Assembly: GCA_028023455.1 (NCBI GenBank)
Contig: JAQFVV010000020.1
Span: forward strand, 11,446,385-11,510,384
Length of the DNA stretch: 64,000 nucleotides
Reading direction: 5' to 3'
Source: Epiperipatus broadwayi
Taxonomy: Eukaryota > Onychophora > Udeonychophora > Euonychophora > Peripatidae
A program made the position numbers and the translations under genes. The notes beneath the pieces were generated by a model that saw only the letters and a list, made by a program, of their open reading frames with translations, searched no databases and was not told the origin of the DNA. Positions 23,873 to 36,649 of this stretch are shown piece after piece (position 1 is the stretch's first letter; each line of letters starts with the position of its first letter).

Positions 23873-25250
23873 ATGGTGACCGCTCAACCTATTAACCTGG
23901 TGGGTGGTCCATCGCAGGGCATGAAAAAGTCATATGCTTCTATAGCAAAAAAATCCCAAGATTACATAAGCCCGGCAAAAGGTCATAGGTTCAGGAAAAC
24001 AACAGCAGATGATTTGGAAAACATAAATCTTATGGATCAAAATAAAAATGACCCCCCCTCATATTCAATAGACTTATGAAATGCTGGAACAAATTGGAGA
24101 GAAATTCAACAAAACAATACCTCGATCACTTTTCCTGACATTTAAATGTTTCTTCACTGATAAATCAATAGTACTCACTGTAACAGATAGTCTTTGCACA
24201 CTATACAGTTTCCCCAAATCCCTTCTAATAGAAACACTGCATGAAAATAATATGCTTGAATCGGTACAATGCATAGGCGACCATCCAAATAGCAGATATG
24301 TGGCGGTCCAGTTTTATGAAAATGTGCAAAGAGAACAATTTAGAGATCGAATTAAGACTCTAAGTAATTTCGCACTAATAACAGTCATGAGAATAAGTAT
24401 AAAAATATCTCCGGAATTTTAAAAAATATGTATTTTGGCTACAACATGGAAGATTTCCAAAAATGATGAATCATTTCAGAAAAGTTGTTTTCTTCCAGCA
24501 AAAATACATTAAAGAAGCAGCAATTCCCGTACTAACAAATAGCTTTGAATTCAAAATTAAATTGAATAAACAAGTAGACTCGGAGAATATCCTTCCACAC
24601 ATAACTGATGAAGAAGCTACACTATATATTTATGTCAGAGGGCTTAAGCCAGGTTGCTTCCATTGTGGAAGAAGAGGACATATTGCAATGGAAAGCAATG
24701 AACAAACACAGCAAAATAAAAACAACAATACATCAAAAAACTCAGGAAACGTTACAGAAAGCGAAGACACAAATAACCAACTAGACGAGTTAAACTACCC
24801 TGCCCTACAAAGCACCCAGGAAAACAACATATCTAATTGAAATGAAAGAATTAGCAATCCAGTAAACACTATAACAAGAGAAATTAAAACAAATAAGGAA
24901 AATCAAAGCAGTGAAAACCCGCCCAATTTAAATAGAATAGAGGAAAAAGAAAATGAGAACCTACCAAAAGAGCTTAAAGGAAAAACGAATGAAAATGATG
25001 AGCAATCAGAAAGCATAATAATAAATAAAATGACCACAGAAATCATGGATAAAATAACACAGTACTATCCAATGCTAGAAAGCACATCAATTGAAAGTAG
25101 GAAAAAAACACATAAAACAAAATAACACGAGAAAGTAAGAAAATTAAAATGAATGAGGAAAAAGATAATCAGATTAATTTAACAGAAGAAACCACAGCAG
25201 AAGAGATGGAAATAGAACTAACCACACCAGAAGAAAAAAATTAAAAAAAA
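23873..25250 (+). pseudogene. LINE copy 2, ORF1 (gag-like, broken knuckle)
   Basis: Starts MVTAQPINLVGGPSQGMKKS. The middle domain (24081-24422: IGEKFNKTIPRSLFLTFKCF, DHPNSRYVAVQFYENVQ) is the counterpart of copy 1 ORF1. A zinc-knuckle segment CFHCGRRGHIAMES sits in 24463-24840, with the fourth ligand Cys replaced by Ser. The C-terminal part is a Glu/Asn/Lys-rich, low-complexity tail to about 25250. It is split by stops at 24077, 24420 and 24838 with frameshifts between. By family it would be an RNA-binding ORF1 protein. Confidence 0.7.
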
Positions 25251-25375
25251 CACCACACTATAGCACATATATCCAAACACAAACAGAATCACCACAGGAA
25301 AAAAACATGCAAACAAAAACGGCAGAATAAACCATGTTCCAATTTAAATCTCCCTTGCAATATAAGTTAAACTCA

Positions 25376-28300
25376 ATGAAAATTAAGATAGGCACAATAT
25401 ATGTTCGGGGATTAAACTCGAAGAAAAAATACAAGAAATCACTCACTGGATGCAGCAACTGCAACCTACCATATTAGGACTCGTGGAAACAAAAATCTAT
25501 AATGGATCGCAGATAAATCCAGCACAACTTATGATTAAAATGGGTTTCTGCGCATGCTCTAGAGACACACTAACGACCTCAGGTGGAACAAGAATATCTA
25601 TTAGCCAAAGAAGTCCCTTTACAACGTTTAAAATAATATACATAGACGCGAATCTATTAATAACCACATTCAATAATAAAAACTTCTCAATAAATATTAT
25701 TTTTGTATATATACCACCAGGGCCAACTGTAATTAACAGAATAATAACAACAATTAACTCAATCCTCTCAAACAATCCCTATCCAATTATTCTTACGGGA
25801 GATTTCAACATAAGTTATAAGAAATTTATTACGAAATGGATACACCAATTAACATTTCCACTCATGAGTGGAGAAGATTTTTTACCACCTAACTCTATAT
25901 CTTTTTATAACAATAGACATGGAACTTTAATAGATCTAACATTTTATTCCCCAATGCTGCATCATTCAATAGAAATATCACTTTCCCCAACCCCTTTTTC
26001 AGACCATGCAGTGCAGATAATAACGCTAAACATAAACACACACCGCAGCACAATAATTAATTTGCAAAAAACAATCAGGATCCTACTACCAGACAATACT
26101 ATGGAGTCACTTTTTTCAGAAATTTATATAATGATAAATAAAATAAATCAGCTTGAATTAGACCCGATATCCAGATACATAGATTACATTAACACGCTTT
26201 CATTTAATATAAACCATATCACACAAAAATCAATTCCTCCCTCCAGGCTAATCACATTAGTAGATGAAATATACAAAAGAATCAGTCTGTCTAAACCAGT
26301 TCAACATAATCAAACAATCATAATTAAACTCACCCAGCTCTATAAACAGACTTGCAATAAATTAAAACAATATCTAAGCATAAAAAAGAAAAAAATTTGC
26401 CTAGCACAGCCGCACACATGGACATGCGGATATATTAGGTGGGCTTGGTACCCATCCATAAATAAAAGTTCCCATGGCGCTGGAATCAAAAAGTAAGATT
26501 ACAGCAGGATTTAACATGATTGCACCTATATGTAACTATTTCAAAACAAAGCTAACTAAGCATGGACAATTCACACCCAAAGAAGATTATTTTGGAACAA
26601 GTGAAGATGAGATGCCATTTAAAATTGAGGATTTTAAGGTAGTGTTAGAATCAATCCCACCCACATGTCATCCAGGACCTCCAGGCATTCCACAGTTTGT
26701 ACTTGCACATCTTAGCCAAATTACAAATACATACCGCTGTCAATTGGCAAATCAAATATCACAAAAAATTTATAGCATACAGGGATTATACAACATATCA
26801 ATGGTACCATTTATGAAAAAACAAGAACATATTACCAAGATCACCAACTTAAGACCCATCTCAATGGAGCCTTTAGGAATTAAACTGCTAAAAAAAGTAA
26901 TAAAGGTGAAAATTGAACCATTTATACTGACAAAAATACCACAACATCAGTATGCAAAGAAAGGCTCATCCACAAGTCAGGCAGCACTACTCTTTAAAAC
27001 TATAATTAACTCAGTAATTAAGAAGAAGAAATATGCTCCAATTGCAGTACAACTAGATTTTGAAAGTGCTTTCGACTCTGTACCAATAAAAATCTTACTA
27101 AACCAACTAAAGGAAACACAAATACCACAATCAATATTATATGCAATAGCCAACCTACTTTTAAACAGAGAAGTACATATCACACTTAATGGAAGAACGT
27201 CATCATCATTCTATCCCACTCAATCAATACCACAAGGGTCACCACTGAGTACACTACTGTTCACCTTCTACATAAACCCCTTATTGAAAGAAATTGAAAA
27301 AAAAAATACAGGGAGTGTTAATACCAAATACAAAAAGATACATTCTTGTATAGCTTATATGGATGACATCACAATATTAAAAAAGAAACTAAAAGCACCA
27401 CAAAACATCATTAGAAGAATATACAAAAAAATTCAAACTTAAAATCAATATCAATAAGTCAGCTGCTTGGACAATTTTTACAGGGAAAGTAAACAAACAA
27501 ATTTATCAAGGAAAGCCCAGCAGTTTTCTAGGTTTTTCTTTTTATCTGGGAATGAATCAAATGAGAACAACAATATAAAACAAACTCAAAGTGGATGCAG
27601 AAAAAATAACAGAATCATTATCCAGATCATATCTATCAATATACGCAAAAAATATCATTATTCAATCAACTCATAATGTCAAAAATAAGCTACTATTTAC
27701 CAATAATCAATTTCACAAAACCATTTATAGCCTCAATTAATTCATTTTGTAGCAAACTACTATGGAACAGGAAAGTAGTTGCCATTTCAATAAAGCAACT
27801 TAACCAACCAACAAAATGGAATGGTCTGGGACTTCACTCAATATCAGTGTTTCAGACACAAAAAACAATAAATCTGCTAATAGCCATAGTCAAAAGATTT
27901 CCAGATATTGAACCAATATTGGAGATCACACCCACAGATTGCCCACCACCTACAAACAATTATATCTTTACGTTGCTTGAAAGCATTGAGAGCACCAAAA
28001 ACAAAGTAACACTGAAAAGTCCAATAAAATATACATATTGGCAAATACATGATTTCCTAACACAAAAACAATCTGAGAATACCCAAATATTTGTATTGGG
28101 AATTGATAACAGCCAATTACTTAAAAAATTTAGGAAATGGTACCTGGAACCAAAATTTTATGATTTCATAATTAAAGTCAATTTGAAAGCACTACCTACA
28201 AGTCATTTTATTAGATACAGAAGATTCTATATAAATATAGATCTCTTGTGTATGCTGTGTCACAGGGATGAGGAAAACACAGGACCATTTCATGCATAAT

Positions 28301-28636
28301 TGTTCAGGACTTGAAAAAGTAAGACAGATGATGGTTGGTGGATATAGAAAAAATGGAACCACAATAAATGAGATTCTACAAACATTCAAAAATAATGGAA
28401 TACCCACCATAAGGGCAGCCACTTTCAGCCTATATGCATTCTGGTGTACCAGATGCACTTTTACACTGGGCAACAACATGAGAAGGCACCCTAACACCTA
28501 TAGGAACAAATTGCAAAAAATAAAAGAGACAGCATTATTGCACCACCTGATATCTTTGCAGCAACGTGGTCTCTTTTTAAAATTCAGGCCACTTTATAAT
28601 AAAGGATATAATAGAAAAGGACAAAGGCAAACATGA
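25376..28636 (+). pseudogene. LINE copy 2, ORF2 (APE endonuclease, RT, zinc finger)
   Basis: Starts MKIKIGTIYVRGLNSKKK, with a frameshift near 25420. The endonuclease runs to about 26040 with TGDFNISYKKF, RHGTLIDLTFYSPML and FSDHAVQI. RT is in 26474-27442: NLRPISMEPLGIK, YAKKGSSTSQAALLFK, motif A VQLDFESAFDSVP, motif B IPQGSPLSTLLFTFYI, and an intact motif C YMDD at 27356-27367. After a frameshift near 27430 the thumb region continues (INKSAAWTIFTG; 27676-28299 MSKISYYLPI...), then a zinc finger CMLCHRD..HFMHNC split by a frameshift near 28275, and a C-terminal tail ending at 28636. It is much better preserved than copy 1 but still has at least four disruptions. A 3' UTR of about 250 bp and a long (AAT)n tail follow. 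Confidence 0.85.
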
Positions 28637-29056
<420 letters not shown>

Positions 29057-29394
29057 CAACAACAACAAAACAACAACGACAACAACAACTATAATATTTC
29101 TTCAATTCAATTTGATTGTCTTTCTTACACAATTGCCATATATTGAAAAGTATGTTTATACATTATTTATATTATATTCTGTTACCTAATGTAACACATT
29201 TTTATATTCTTCTTAATAAATAAATATTACACGGAATTATTTATTTATAACTCTAGAAAAAAACAAATGTTACAGATTTGTTTCCAAGAGTTACAGATTT
29301 AAATTTATTTCTAAATTATTATTTTTTTACTCTCAAATATTAACTATCTTGTGTTACCAACCATTGAGAAATAATATTTGATATAACTAGTTTT

Positions 29395-30430
29395 TTCTAT
29401 TGCTTACCTTATCTCTTCTTCTTTTTAGATTGATATCTTGATAAAAATTGTCTATGTGAATATTTAGCAAATTTTTTATATACCACTTGCAGTGTATGAG
29501 TATTTATTTTAGTGTATGGGTTCTATAATATCTGAACCATATTCTAATACTGGCATAGATTTGAATAAATATTTGTATTATTGGAAAATAATTTTCCATT
29601 GGCTTATTGTTTTTGTGGCTTTAATCATAATATTATTTATATGAACATTATAAAATCCTGTTGATGGCCGAAATCTTTATTGTTATTAATTCTTTCTATA
29701 ATTTTTGTATTCTCTGAATGAAAAGTCAGATTTACGAATAAAAGTTTTAGTTTTGCATTTATTTTCATTTTATTTTCTAACCATCATTGTATCACATGAT
29801 TAATATCTGGCTTCAAATTGTCAGCATTTTCATGGTTATGTATTTGCTTGAAAATTTTGCAATTGTCAACATATGATAGTAATAATGATTTGATTTTAGT
29901 ATGTTGTAAACCATATAGATGAAATAATATATGTGACAAGATACTTTCTTAAGGAACTTCTTGATTTTGAAGCAAGAAACAATCTTGATTTATATCATTT
30001 GTAACAAAACTTTTCTACTTGAAAGTTATGACTTTATTTCATTTATGACCTCCATATTTATGCTTAGTTTACTTAATTTATTTATTTAAAGATCAGCCAT
30101 TTCAAGCTATTGTGCATGCGCTTTTTAAAAGCGCATGCCCAATAGCTTGAAATGGCTGATCTTTAAATGTATTACAATTATAAACATAGCGCTATAAAAA
30201 TAATTGCTTAATTTATTTATTGCAAAATTATGTTCCACGTTATGAAATGCTTTAGTGAAATCAAAATAAATGATATCCAGTTTGACATTATCATTAATTG
30301 AATGAGTGATATAATCATTTAAGGTAAATAAATTTGGATAGATTTGTTTGGAATAAATCCATGTAAGAGTTATGCATTTCTTTTGATAAATCATATTTAA
30401 CGCTAGTATATATTTTTCATCATAAATTAA
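29395..30430 (-). pseudogene. CR1/Jockey-like RT relic
   Basis: The minus strand encodes DYITHSINDNVKLDIIYFDF and TKAFHNVEHNFAINKLSNY (motif A region, 30190-30330). Further on are LSYVDNCKIFKQIHNHENAD (motif C region near 29870, the expected YADD reading YVDN), then VRKxNENKCKTK and FKSMPVLEYGSDIIEP near 29540. This order is the CR1/Jockey-type RT. Motif B is degraded, the second catalytic Asp is replaced, and stops are frequent. A short perfect hairpin interrupts it at 30088-30164. Confidence 0.7.
30088..30164. repeat. Near-perfect 77-nt hairpin
   Basis: AAAGATCAGCCATTTCAAGC and its continuation to 30126 is mirrored almost exactly by 30127-30164. It lies inside the CR1-like relic and looks like a fold-back duplication of about 38 bp of LINE sequence. 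Confidence 0.9.
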
Positions 30431-30439
30431 ATTCTTTAT

Positions 30440-31195
30440 CTAATCTATTCATTTCAATAGGTCATTCTGAAGATTTTCTATTATTAGGATAGATTCCATA
30501 TTTTAGACATTGATTAATTAAATCTGTAATACGTAATGCAATATAGTTAGATATATATGTGTATGTTTAAATGCGCCTACAGATATATATAATTGTAAAA
30601 ACTTACGGAGAAAAAAGTAATAAGTTAAAAAACTTAAAAAGATTTAAAGTAGAAATTAAAAATTATAGTCTTTAGATTAGTTAAAAGATTATTTTCTAAA
30701 ATGAACACTAGACTAATTAATAAGAGTAGAATAAATCGCTATTCAAATGAAACAAATTAAAGAATTCGACTTAGATTCCTTTTTTACATAAATACAATCT
30801 ACAAATAACGGATTAATTAAAAAGGCAGAAAGATAATACTAAAATTCCACTGGAACATGGGAAGGAAGAATCACCTGATCGGATGGGCAGAGGACTAACC
30901 AATCATTTGCAGGTATTCAGAGACAATGAACTGCCTTTAGTACTAACTAATCGGAAGAAGAAAAAAGGCACTTAATCCTTGGAGCTTCATCTATGCACAC
31001 AGACATATATGTAGGAGCAGATCGTCACCCATGGCATAGTGACTTCAAATGCGGAGAGCTGACCTCCGAACATGAGAACAGTCAACTAGGTCACTTAAAG
31101 GTCGTATTCGTCTTCGGGCCTTATTATGTTAATGATTATATATATGTAAATAATTAAATGCTATTAAAAATCGTAAGGAAAGAATTATTTAAATA
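30440..31195. other. No recognisable gene; GC-richer patch
   Basis: 30840-31120 has more balanced base composition than its neighbours (for example CACCTGATCGGATGGGCAG) but no open frame, RNA fold or repeat match that I can recognise. Confidence 0.4.
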
Positions 31196-31199
31196 TTAA

Positions 31200-31512
31200 C
31201 ATGGGTTTTGAACGTTCCAGCATCAGATTTTCAATGAAATGGATGGCTGAAGAGTTGGGTGTAGGAGTATTTTGAAGCCTGTTCATTAAAGTATGAAGAT
31301 TGGCTATCTTAATATATAGCTGAGCACTGATTGTATATATGTGTGGAGATAGTAATCTGGATCAACTGATGATTGCTGGTTTATCATGAAATACATATAT
31401 TGGTGATTATTTATCTTTTCAACTTGTGTATGATCAGATGGGTCAGCAATATGAGATGGCATGGAGAGTTGAAGGTTGTGTGAAAGTCTGAGTTCGAATC
31501 CCTTTATATATT
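31200..31512 (+). repeat. HHR-1 repeat, single copy
   Basis: Plus-strand copy from about GTTTTGAACGTTCCAGCATC to CTGAGTTCGAATCCCTTTAT. CTGATGA (31366-31372) and GAAA (31388-31391) are intact, and stem I ATCAA/TTGGT is kept. Helix III is TACATA and stem II TGCT/ATCA has a mismatch. The end GAGTTCGAATCC resembles a tRNA B box. Confidence 0.8.
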
Positions 31513-31514
31513 AA

Positions 31515-32100
31515 ATATTAACTGATAGTATTGATTTGTACTCATGAAAGGTACACTCTTTAAATCAGCTAGACATAGCATAGATAAATACAAGAATGTC
31601 ATCTGAAGCAAGGCTATGTATAACCTTGATATCTTTTAGTGATATTATAATTTCTTCAATTAAAAACTTTTTTAACTTCTCCTTATTTATTTAGGTAAGT
31701 AGACTATCAGTTTTTAATATATTTGGCTTGTTTTTAAATGGCTGCTTAATTTCATCAATTGTATTTTGCATTATTAAATAATCGAATGACTATGCTTGAG
31801 AATTTACAAGAAGTTGAAGCACAAGGAGTGTCAGCACCGGGATCAATCCAAAGACCCTCATTCTAAAGTCTAACACTCTATCACTGTATTGAATGATATA
31901 GGGCAACATATACATTCAAAGAGCATTTACTTAGCTATTCAATCTTTATGATATAAATTCCAATATTTAAAAAGCATATTTTTAAAAATTAGAAAGACTT
32001 TAACCTTTTTCACATACACTTTAAATGTTTGTATAATAACCAAACGATGTAGTTTTTTACTATAGAGGGAGCTCTCAAACCATATAGACTTTATAGTAAA
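31515..32100. other. No recognisable gene
   Basis: AT-rich. A segment near 31830-31890 (GGGATCAATCC..CTAACACTCTATC) faintly resembles a decayed tRNA-like SINE but is too degraded to call. Confidence 0.35.
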
Positions 32101-32104
32101 AGAA

Positions 32105-32865
32105 TAGCCAAAATAGTATTTAATTGGGTTATGAGTAAAGGGCAGCTAACAAGATGGGTGAAAAAGGTAATGTGGTATGCAAAAGATTTGGATAAGGAAT
32201 TTATATCAGTATACTTGTATAAAAGGTGGGATAATTGTGTTAGGAGGATTGTTGAGTGTTATAGTGATAAGGAATGGGATAAAAGAATAGAAGCATTAAT
32301 AAAAAATAGAGAGTTGGAGAGATGGAGAACTAGTATGGAGGGTAACAAGAGTTTAAATATATATAGAAGTAAATGGAATATTGGATGCGGGTAATTTATG
32401 ATAATAGTAAGGAAAGTAGTTTATTGTTTAAGGCTCGAATGGGATCTTTACCAACAAGAGAATATACATGTAAATGGAAAACTATGGGCGATTTAGTGTG
32501 AAAATTGTCTAAGGAAGGTATAGAAAATATTAGGCATTTGTTGATTGAATGTAAATGCTTGAAAGCAGAAAGGGTACAGATAATGAAGTTATGGGAGAAA
32601 AGGTATGAACAAAGTGACTATACAGAAAGTGAGTTATTAGTTTTTATGCTGGGTTTGCGAAAAGATAAAGGGGATTTAGATAGAAAGGCCATAGAGTTGA
32701 CAAAGATTATGTTGTGGAAATGGGATGGGGCAGAATATGGGAAGACTTAGAGCAGGGAATGGAAAATAAAGTGGCTAACAGGTTTATCTGAGCATAATTG
32801 CTGAGATATTCTTGACTTCATTTAAGGAGAAGCCAAATACATCACATCACATATAAAGATAAGAG
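32105..32865 (+). pseudogene. LINE ORF2 C-terminus with CATCAC-type 3' tail
   Basis: An open stretch at 32131-32394 (ends SKWNIGCG) and one at 32505-32750 are joined by a frameshifted segment reading FKARMGSLPTREYTCKWKTM. The second part holds a zinc-finger-like block (EGIENIRHLLIECKCLKAER), typical of the C-terminal domain of LINE ORF2 proteins. The 3' UTR follows (GCATAATTGCTGAGATATTC, AAGGAGAAGCC) and ends ACATCACATCACATA. The same 3' end is found at 16645-16860 and 50640-50735. No RT core is present (5'-truncated). The clade is not assigned. Confidence 0.7.
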
Positions 32866-32869
32866 CAGC

Positions 32870-34200
32870 TATCTTATATTTAACCTAAATTCTTATTTAT
32901 GTTGGCCAATCAGAAGCATCTTGATTTGAAAGTGTGAAGATATTACTCTCTTCACATTTAAATCCATTATTTCCTTTCGCAAATTAACTTCGTTAAATCT
33001 TGCAATTTTACAAATTAATATTAAAATCATTTTAATGAAAATATAGAATATAATGTAATGTTAGAAACTATAATTGATACTTCTTCAAATATATGGTTAT
33101 AGACATTGGAAAAAAATTGATGCCAGCTCTTAATATGCATTTCAATACATCAAACCTTTTTAATTAGGCTATGCCAAGTGTAATTTCCCAAATGCCATAA
33201 ACCGTTGTTTGTTATTTATTTAATAAAAATTCATGATTATGTACTTTTTTATTAAGTGAGAAATTATTATATTTCTTTTAATCATAGATATAAACTTTAA
33301 TTTTTTTTTAAAGACAAATATATTATGTCCATATATTTTCACATATGCACACAACAATCTTATTTTTTATTAATTTCTTTTTATTCATGTATATATTTTA
33401 TATTTTTAGAAACTATAATTTACATTTTATTGAAAAAACCAGTTAGGTTGAAATGCATATTAGGATTCAAAAGCACATTTTTTTTCAATAATTATAACTG
33501 CATTTTTAAAAATGTTATGGTATCTAGATATAGTTGCTTGTGAGTAAAATCAAATTAACTCTTTCTGGTTTTATTTTATTATATTGAATTTTCTCCATCT
33601 TCAAATTTATTTTTCAGATATGTGACCTTCAATTAGATTATTTATTAATATATTTTTAGCATATTTTTATTAAAAGTCATTATAAACTTTTTTTTTTTAA
33701 AAAGAAAGCAATTATAAATATATTTTTAACATTATTAATATAAAATATTTTATGTCTGATTTTTACAAAAAGCAAACTTTAAAAAAACCTGCTCATAAAT
33801 ATCACATACTTACAAAAAAATAAATAAAAATAAGTCAGTAAAAATATGTATGTGACTGCTATTATTAAAAAACTCCATCAGAATCTGTTTCCACGCATGC
33901 AAGTTTTAGAAAATTTTACCCCCCCCCCGATACAGATGTTATTCTAAAACTTAAACTGAAACAAATGAATAACATTCCATACAGTAAACTGAAATAAAAA
34001 CTGCTTTATATACTATATCAGTTCTGGATGTTAGGGGTTGCTGCAGTCCCACTTATCTAGTGCACAATTGGAGCAGTGGTCAATCAGTAAAAGAGATTAT
34101 TGTACACATGTGTAAAGGAGTTTTAAATATATTTAACATTTAATCAGCTTAAAATCAATATGTCAAGTTAAATGAATTACAATGATTTGTGTCTTAGTAA
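32870..34200. other. AT-rich, no gene
   Basis: Long AT-rich stretch with a C homopolymer near 33921. No feature is recognised. Confidence 0.55.
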
Positions 34201-34204
34201 AAAC

Positions 34205-34325
34205 TGATTTAAAAGGTTTTTAATGAATGTGTTTCACCAGTTTTTACTTATGGATCAAAGACTTGGACACTGACATCAGACCACTCAATAAAGTATTGAG
34301 AGATGCACACTAAAGAGTAACAAGA
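34205..34325 (+). pseudogene. RTE fragment (C-terminal)
   Basis: Short match to the RTE block reading VFNECVSPVFTYGSKTWTL and the following CACTCAATAAAGTATTGAGA segment, as in 57840-57960. Confidence 0.65.
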
Positions 34326-34589
34326 AGCATTTTTTTAACATGATGTTATTAAATAAAATATTCATGATATAAATATCCCCATTATTTATAATATATATTA
34401 AGTTGTGACTATAACAGAATAAATTATGTTAAGGAATTACTATTTGTCAAGCAATAGCAAACTACTATCAACAATGATAAAATAATATTACTTGGTAATA
34501 GAGCCTTATCATGTAAGAACTTAAAGTTGTTTTCAGACATATAATTTATTGATACACAATTACACACACCAAAAAGTACTCCAAAATCA

Positions 34590-34795
34590 GATTATTTATT
34601 TTCAAATTATATATTATTTTCATTATTTTTAACCATCTCCCCAAGTTTAATCCATTTTCTCTTATAATAGTTTCTCTTCTCCATACATCATACCAAAAAC
34701 TTTTATTTTATCCATCCAGCAATATGTAATCCCATTCTTTGGGATCCAATTTAAAATTTCAATTATCTATCCACTTAACACAGAAGAAAAACATT
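34590..34795 (-). pseudogene. RTE fragment (extreme C-terminus)
   Basis: The minus strand matches 58120-58260 of the RTE copy: the segments coding for the WMDEIRKC..RREAKDRRRWIKLGE region, heavily mutated. Confidence 0.6.
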
Positions 34796-34796
34796 T

Positions 34797-35560
34797 CATA
34801 TGGTAGAGCAAACCAGAGTAATCAATGGATGCAAGAAATCTAATGCCTACTCATCCAATATTCCTAGACTAGCTCCTAGCTTGTAGTTTTTATCAGTGAG
34901 GAGCCTTGGATTTGACAGCAGTGCTTATAGACCTTATGATGTAATGCAACCCTCCAGCTCTACCTTTTACCTTTTTAGTTAATTAAAAAGCTTTTGAGTC
35001 CAAAATGTTCTTCACTGACAAAAGCCACAAGCTAGAAACTAGTCTGGGGATATTGAATGACCAAAGTACTGTATGGAGAGTTTTATCTCTGTGTTAAAAG
35101 CTTCTGTAAGCATAAAGAATGGTTATCATGTGATGTTTAGTGGTTTAATAATAATCCTGCCCAATAGTATTATGGTGTCTATGATTATTAAAGACCCAAA
35201 GACCCCAAAATGTATAGATGTTGAGCTGACTTCACTGACTATACAGCAAATGAGTGTGGCTTGAAAACATTATTGTGTTTTAATTTTGGATTCAAAGCTT
35301 TATAGCTAACTAAAAAAGTAAAAGATAGATGCTGGAGGTTTAGCAGTAATCTCAGATCCAAGATGCCTCATTGATGAAAGCCACAAGCTAAAAACTAGTC
35401 TGAGAATATTGGATGTGTAGGCACTAGATGGGGATTTTATGTACAAACCCTCTTGCATCTGTTGATTATTCTGGCTTGCCCTGAGTGACTCTACTGCATA
35501 GAGAATTTTGCCTCTGTGTTAACAGCTTGTGTAAGCATAAAGGATAGTGATTATGTGATA
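34797..35560. repeat. HHR-2 cluster: one minus unit, two plus units
   Basis: A minus copy (about 34797-34985) is followed by two tandem plus copies (about 34986-35280 and 35281-35560), spaced about 355 bp apart at the ribozyme. All three hammerhead cores are damaged: CTGATAA and GGAG (34856-34912, minus), CTGACAA (near 35017), TTGATGA with AAAA (near 35369). The apparent 62-codon frame at 35073-35264 lies in the unit body and is shared with 47.1 and 47.5 kb. Confidence 0.8.
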
Positions 35561-35669
35561 TCCATACATTTATTATTTCTTTTAGAAAGATATTCAACCA
35601 ACTTCATTTCAGAATATTAATTTATCCAATGATCTCAGTGATACATGTGGGTTCTCTTATTCACATATA

Positions 35670-35835
35670 AAATATGAATGGAATGCTTTTGATAGAAATA
35701 ATTTAATATTAAATGGAAATATATCTATGTGTTTGCAAAGAAAGTTTTTTTCATAAATAGCAGTTTTTACATATGAATTTGAAATTTAGATATTTAACAA
35801 ACAGAAGAGCAATACAGATACTTCATAACATGTAA
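35670..35835 (+). pseudogene. RTE fragment
   Basis: Matches the RTE block GW(S/N)AFGRNNLILKGN..MCLKRK and following NRRAIQRL, as at 57780-57930, with frameshifts. Confidence 0.65.
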
Positions 35836-35885
35836 TGAAATATAAAGAGATATAAAAAATAGAGTCATATATTACATGACCCCAC

Positions 35886-36645
35886 TTCTTTTTTTAAGCT
35901 TGTAAAATATAAACAAAGAGCTTTGCTAATTGACAAGCTTTGCGACAAATGCTTAATAAGAGAAAGCATTTAAAATATCTCTACCAGAAACCATACCCAA
36001 ACCCAGACAAATGATTTGGCACTCCTAAGTGAGGCATTAGGGTAGTTTCAGACAATATATCAAAAATACCAACCCAAACCCAGCATTTATCCAAGAGTTA
36101 ATCATTGAATAGAAAGTCTGAAAATTTCAGACACTTACATGGCTTCAAACCCAACTATCTAACTCAAATAGCTATATGAGGCTGAGAGATCTTCAGCCAA
36201 ACCATATATTAGTAGTCTTAGCAATATAACATCACTTAAGAAGTTAAGTGATGTTATATTGCTAATACTAATAATATATGGTTTGGCTGAAATTAAGTGA
36301 TGTTATATTGCTAAGACTACTAAAATATGGTTTGGCTGAATATCTCTTAGACCCATATAGCTGTTTGAGTTAGACAGCTGGGTTTGAAGACATGTAAGTG
36401 TCTGAAAATTTCAGATTTTCTACTCAATGGTTAACTGGTTTTGGGTTGGTATTTTTAGATCTAGTGTCTGAAACTATCCTAGCACCTCACTGAGGAGTGC
36501 CAAATCATGAAACATTGGCCTGCATTTGGGTGTGGGTTCTGATAGAAATATTTTAAATGATTTCTCTTGCTAAGCATTTATCACAAAGCATGTTGAGCAA
36601 CTAGCAAAGCTCTTTGTTTATAAAGAGATGCATATTGGGATTAAT
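35886..36645. repeat. HHR-3 foldback (inverted dimer)
   Basis: Two arms of roughly 350-390 bp (minus about 35886-36240, plus about 36241-36645) meet in TTAAGAAGTTAA. A third short piece of arm (GTTATATTGCTAAGACTA) is duplicated near 36300. The plus arm hammerhead has CTGAGGA (36490-36496) and GAAA (36509-36512), but its triplet is GCC instead of GUC. The minus arm has CTTAGGA and lacks GAAA. Both are predicted inactive. Confidence 0.85.
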
Positions 36646-36649
36646 AAAA

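Noticed and set aside
34856-34912. HHR-2 hammerhead in the 34.9 kb copy
   Set aside because: G8 and the GAAA box are both mutated (CTGATAA, GGAG), so it is listed only as part of the repeat. The same applies to copies at 35.0, 35.37, 43.3, 43.78 and 60.15 kb.
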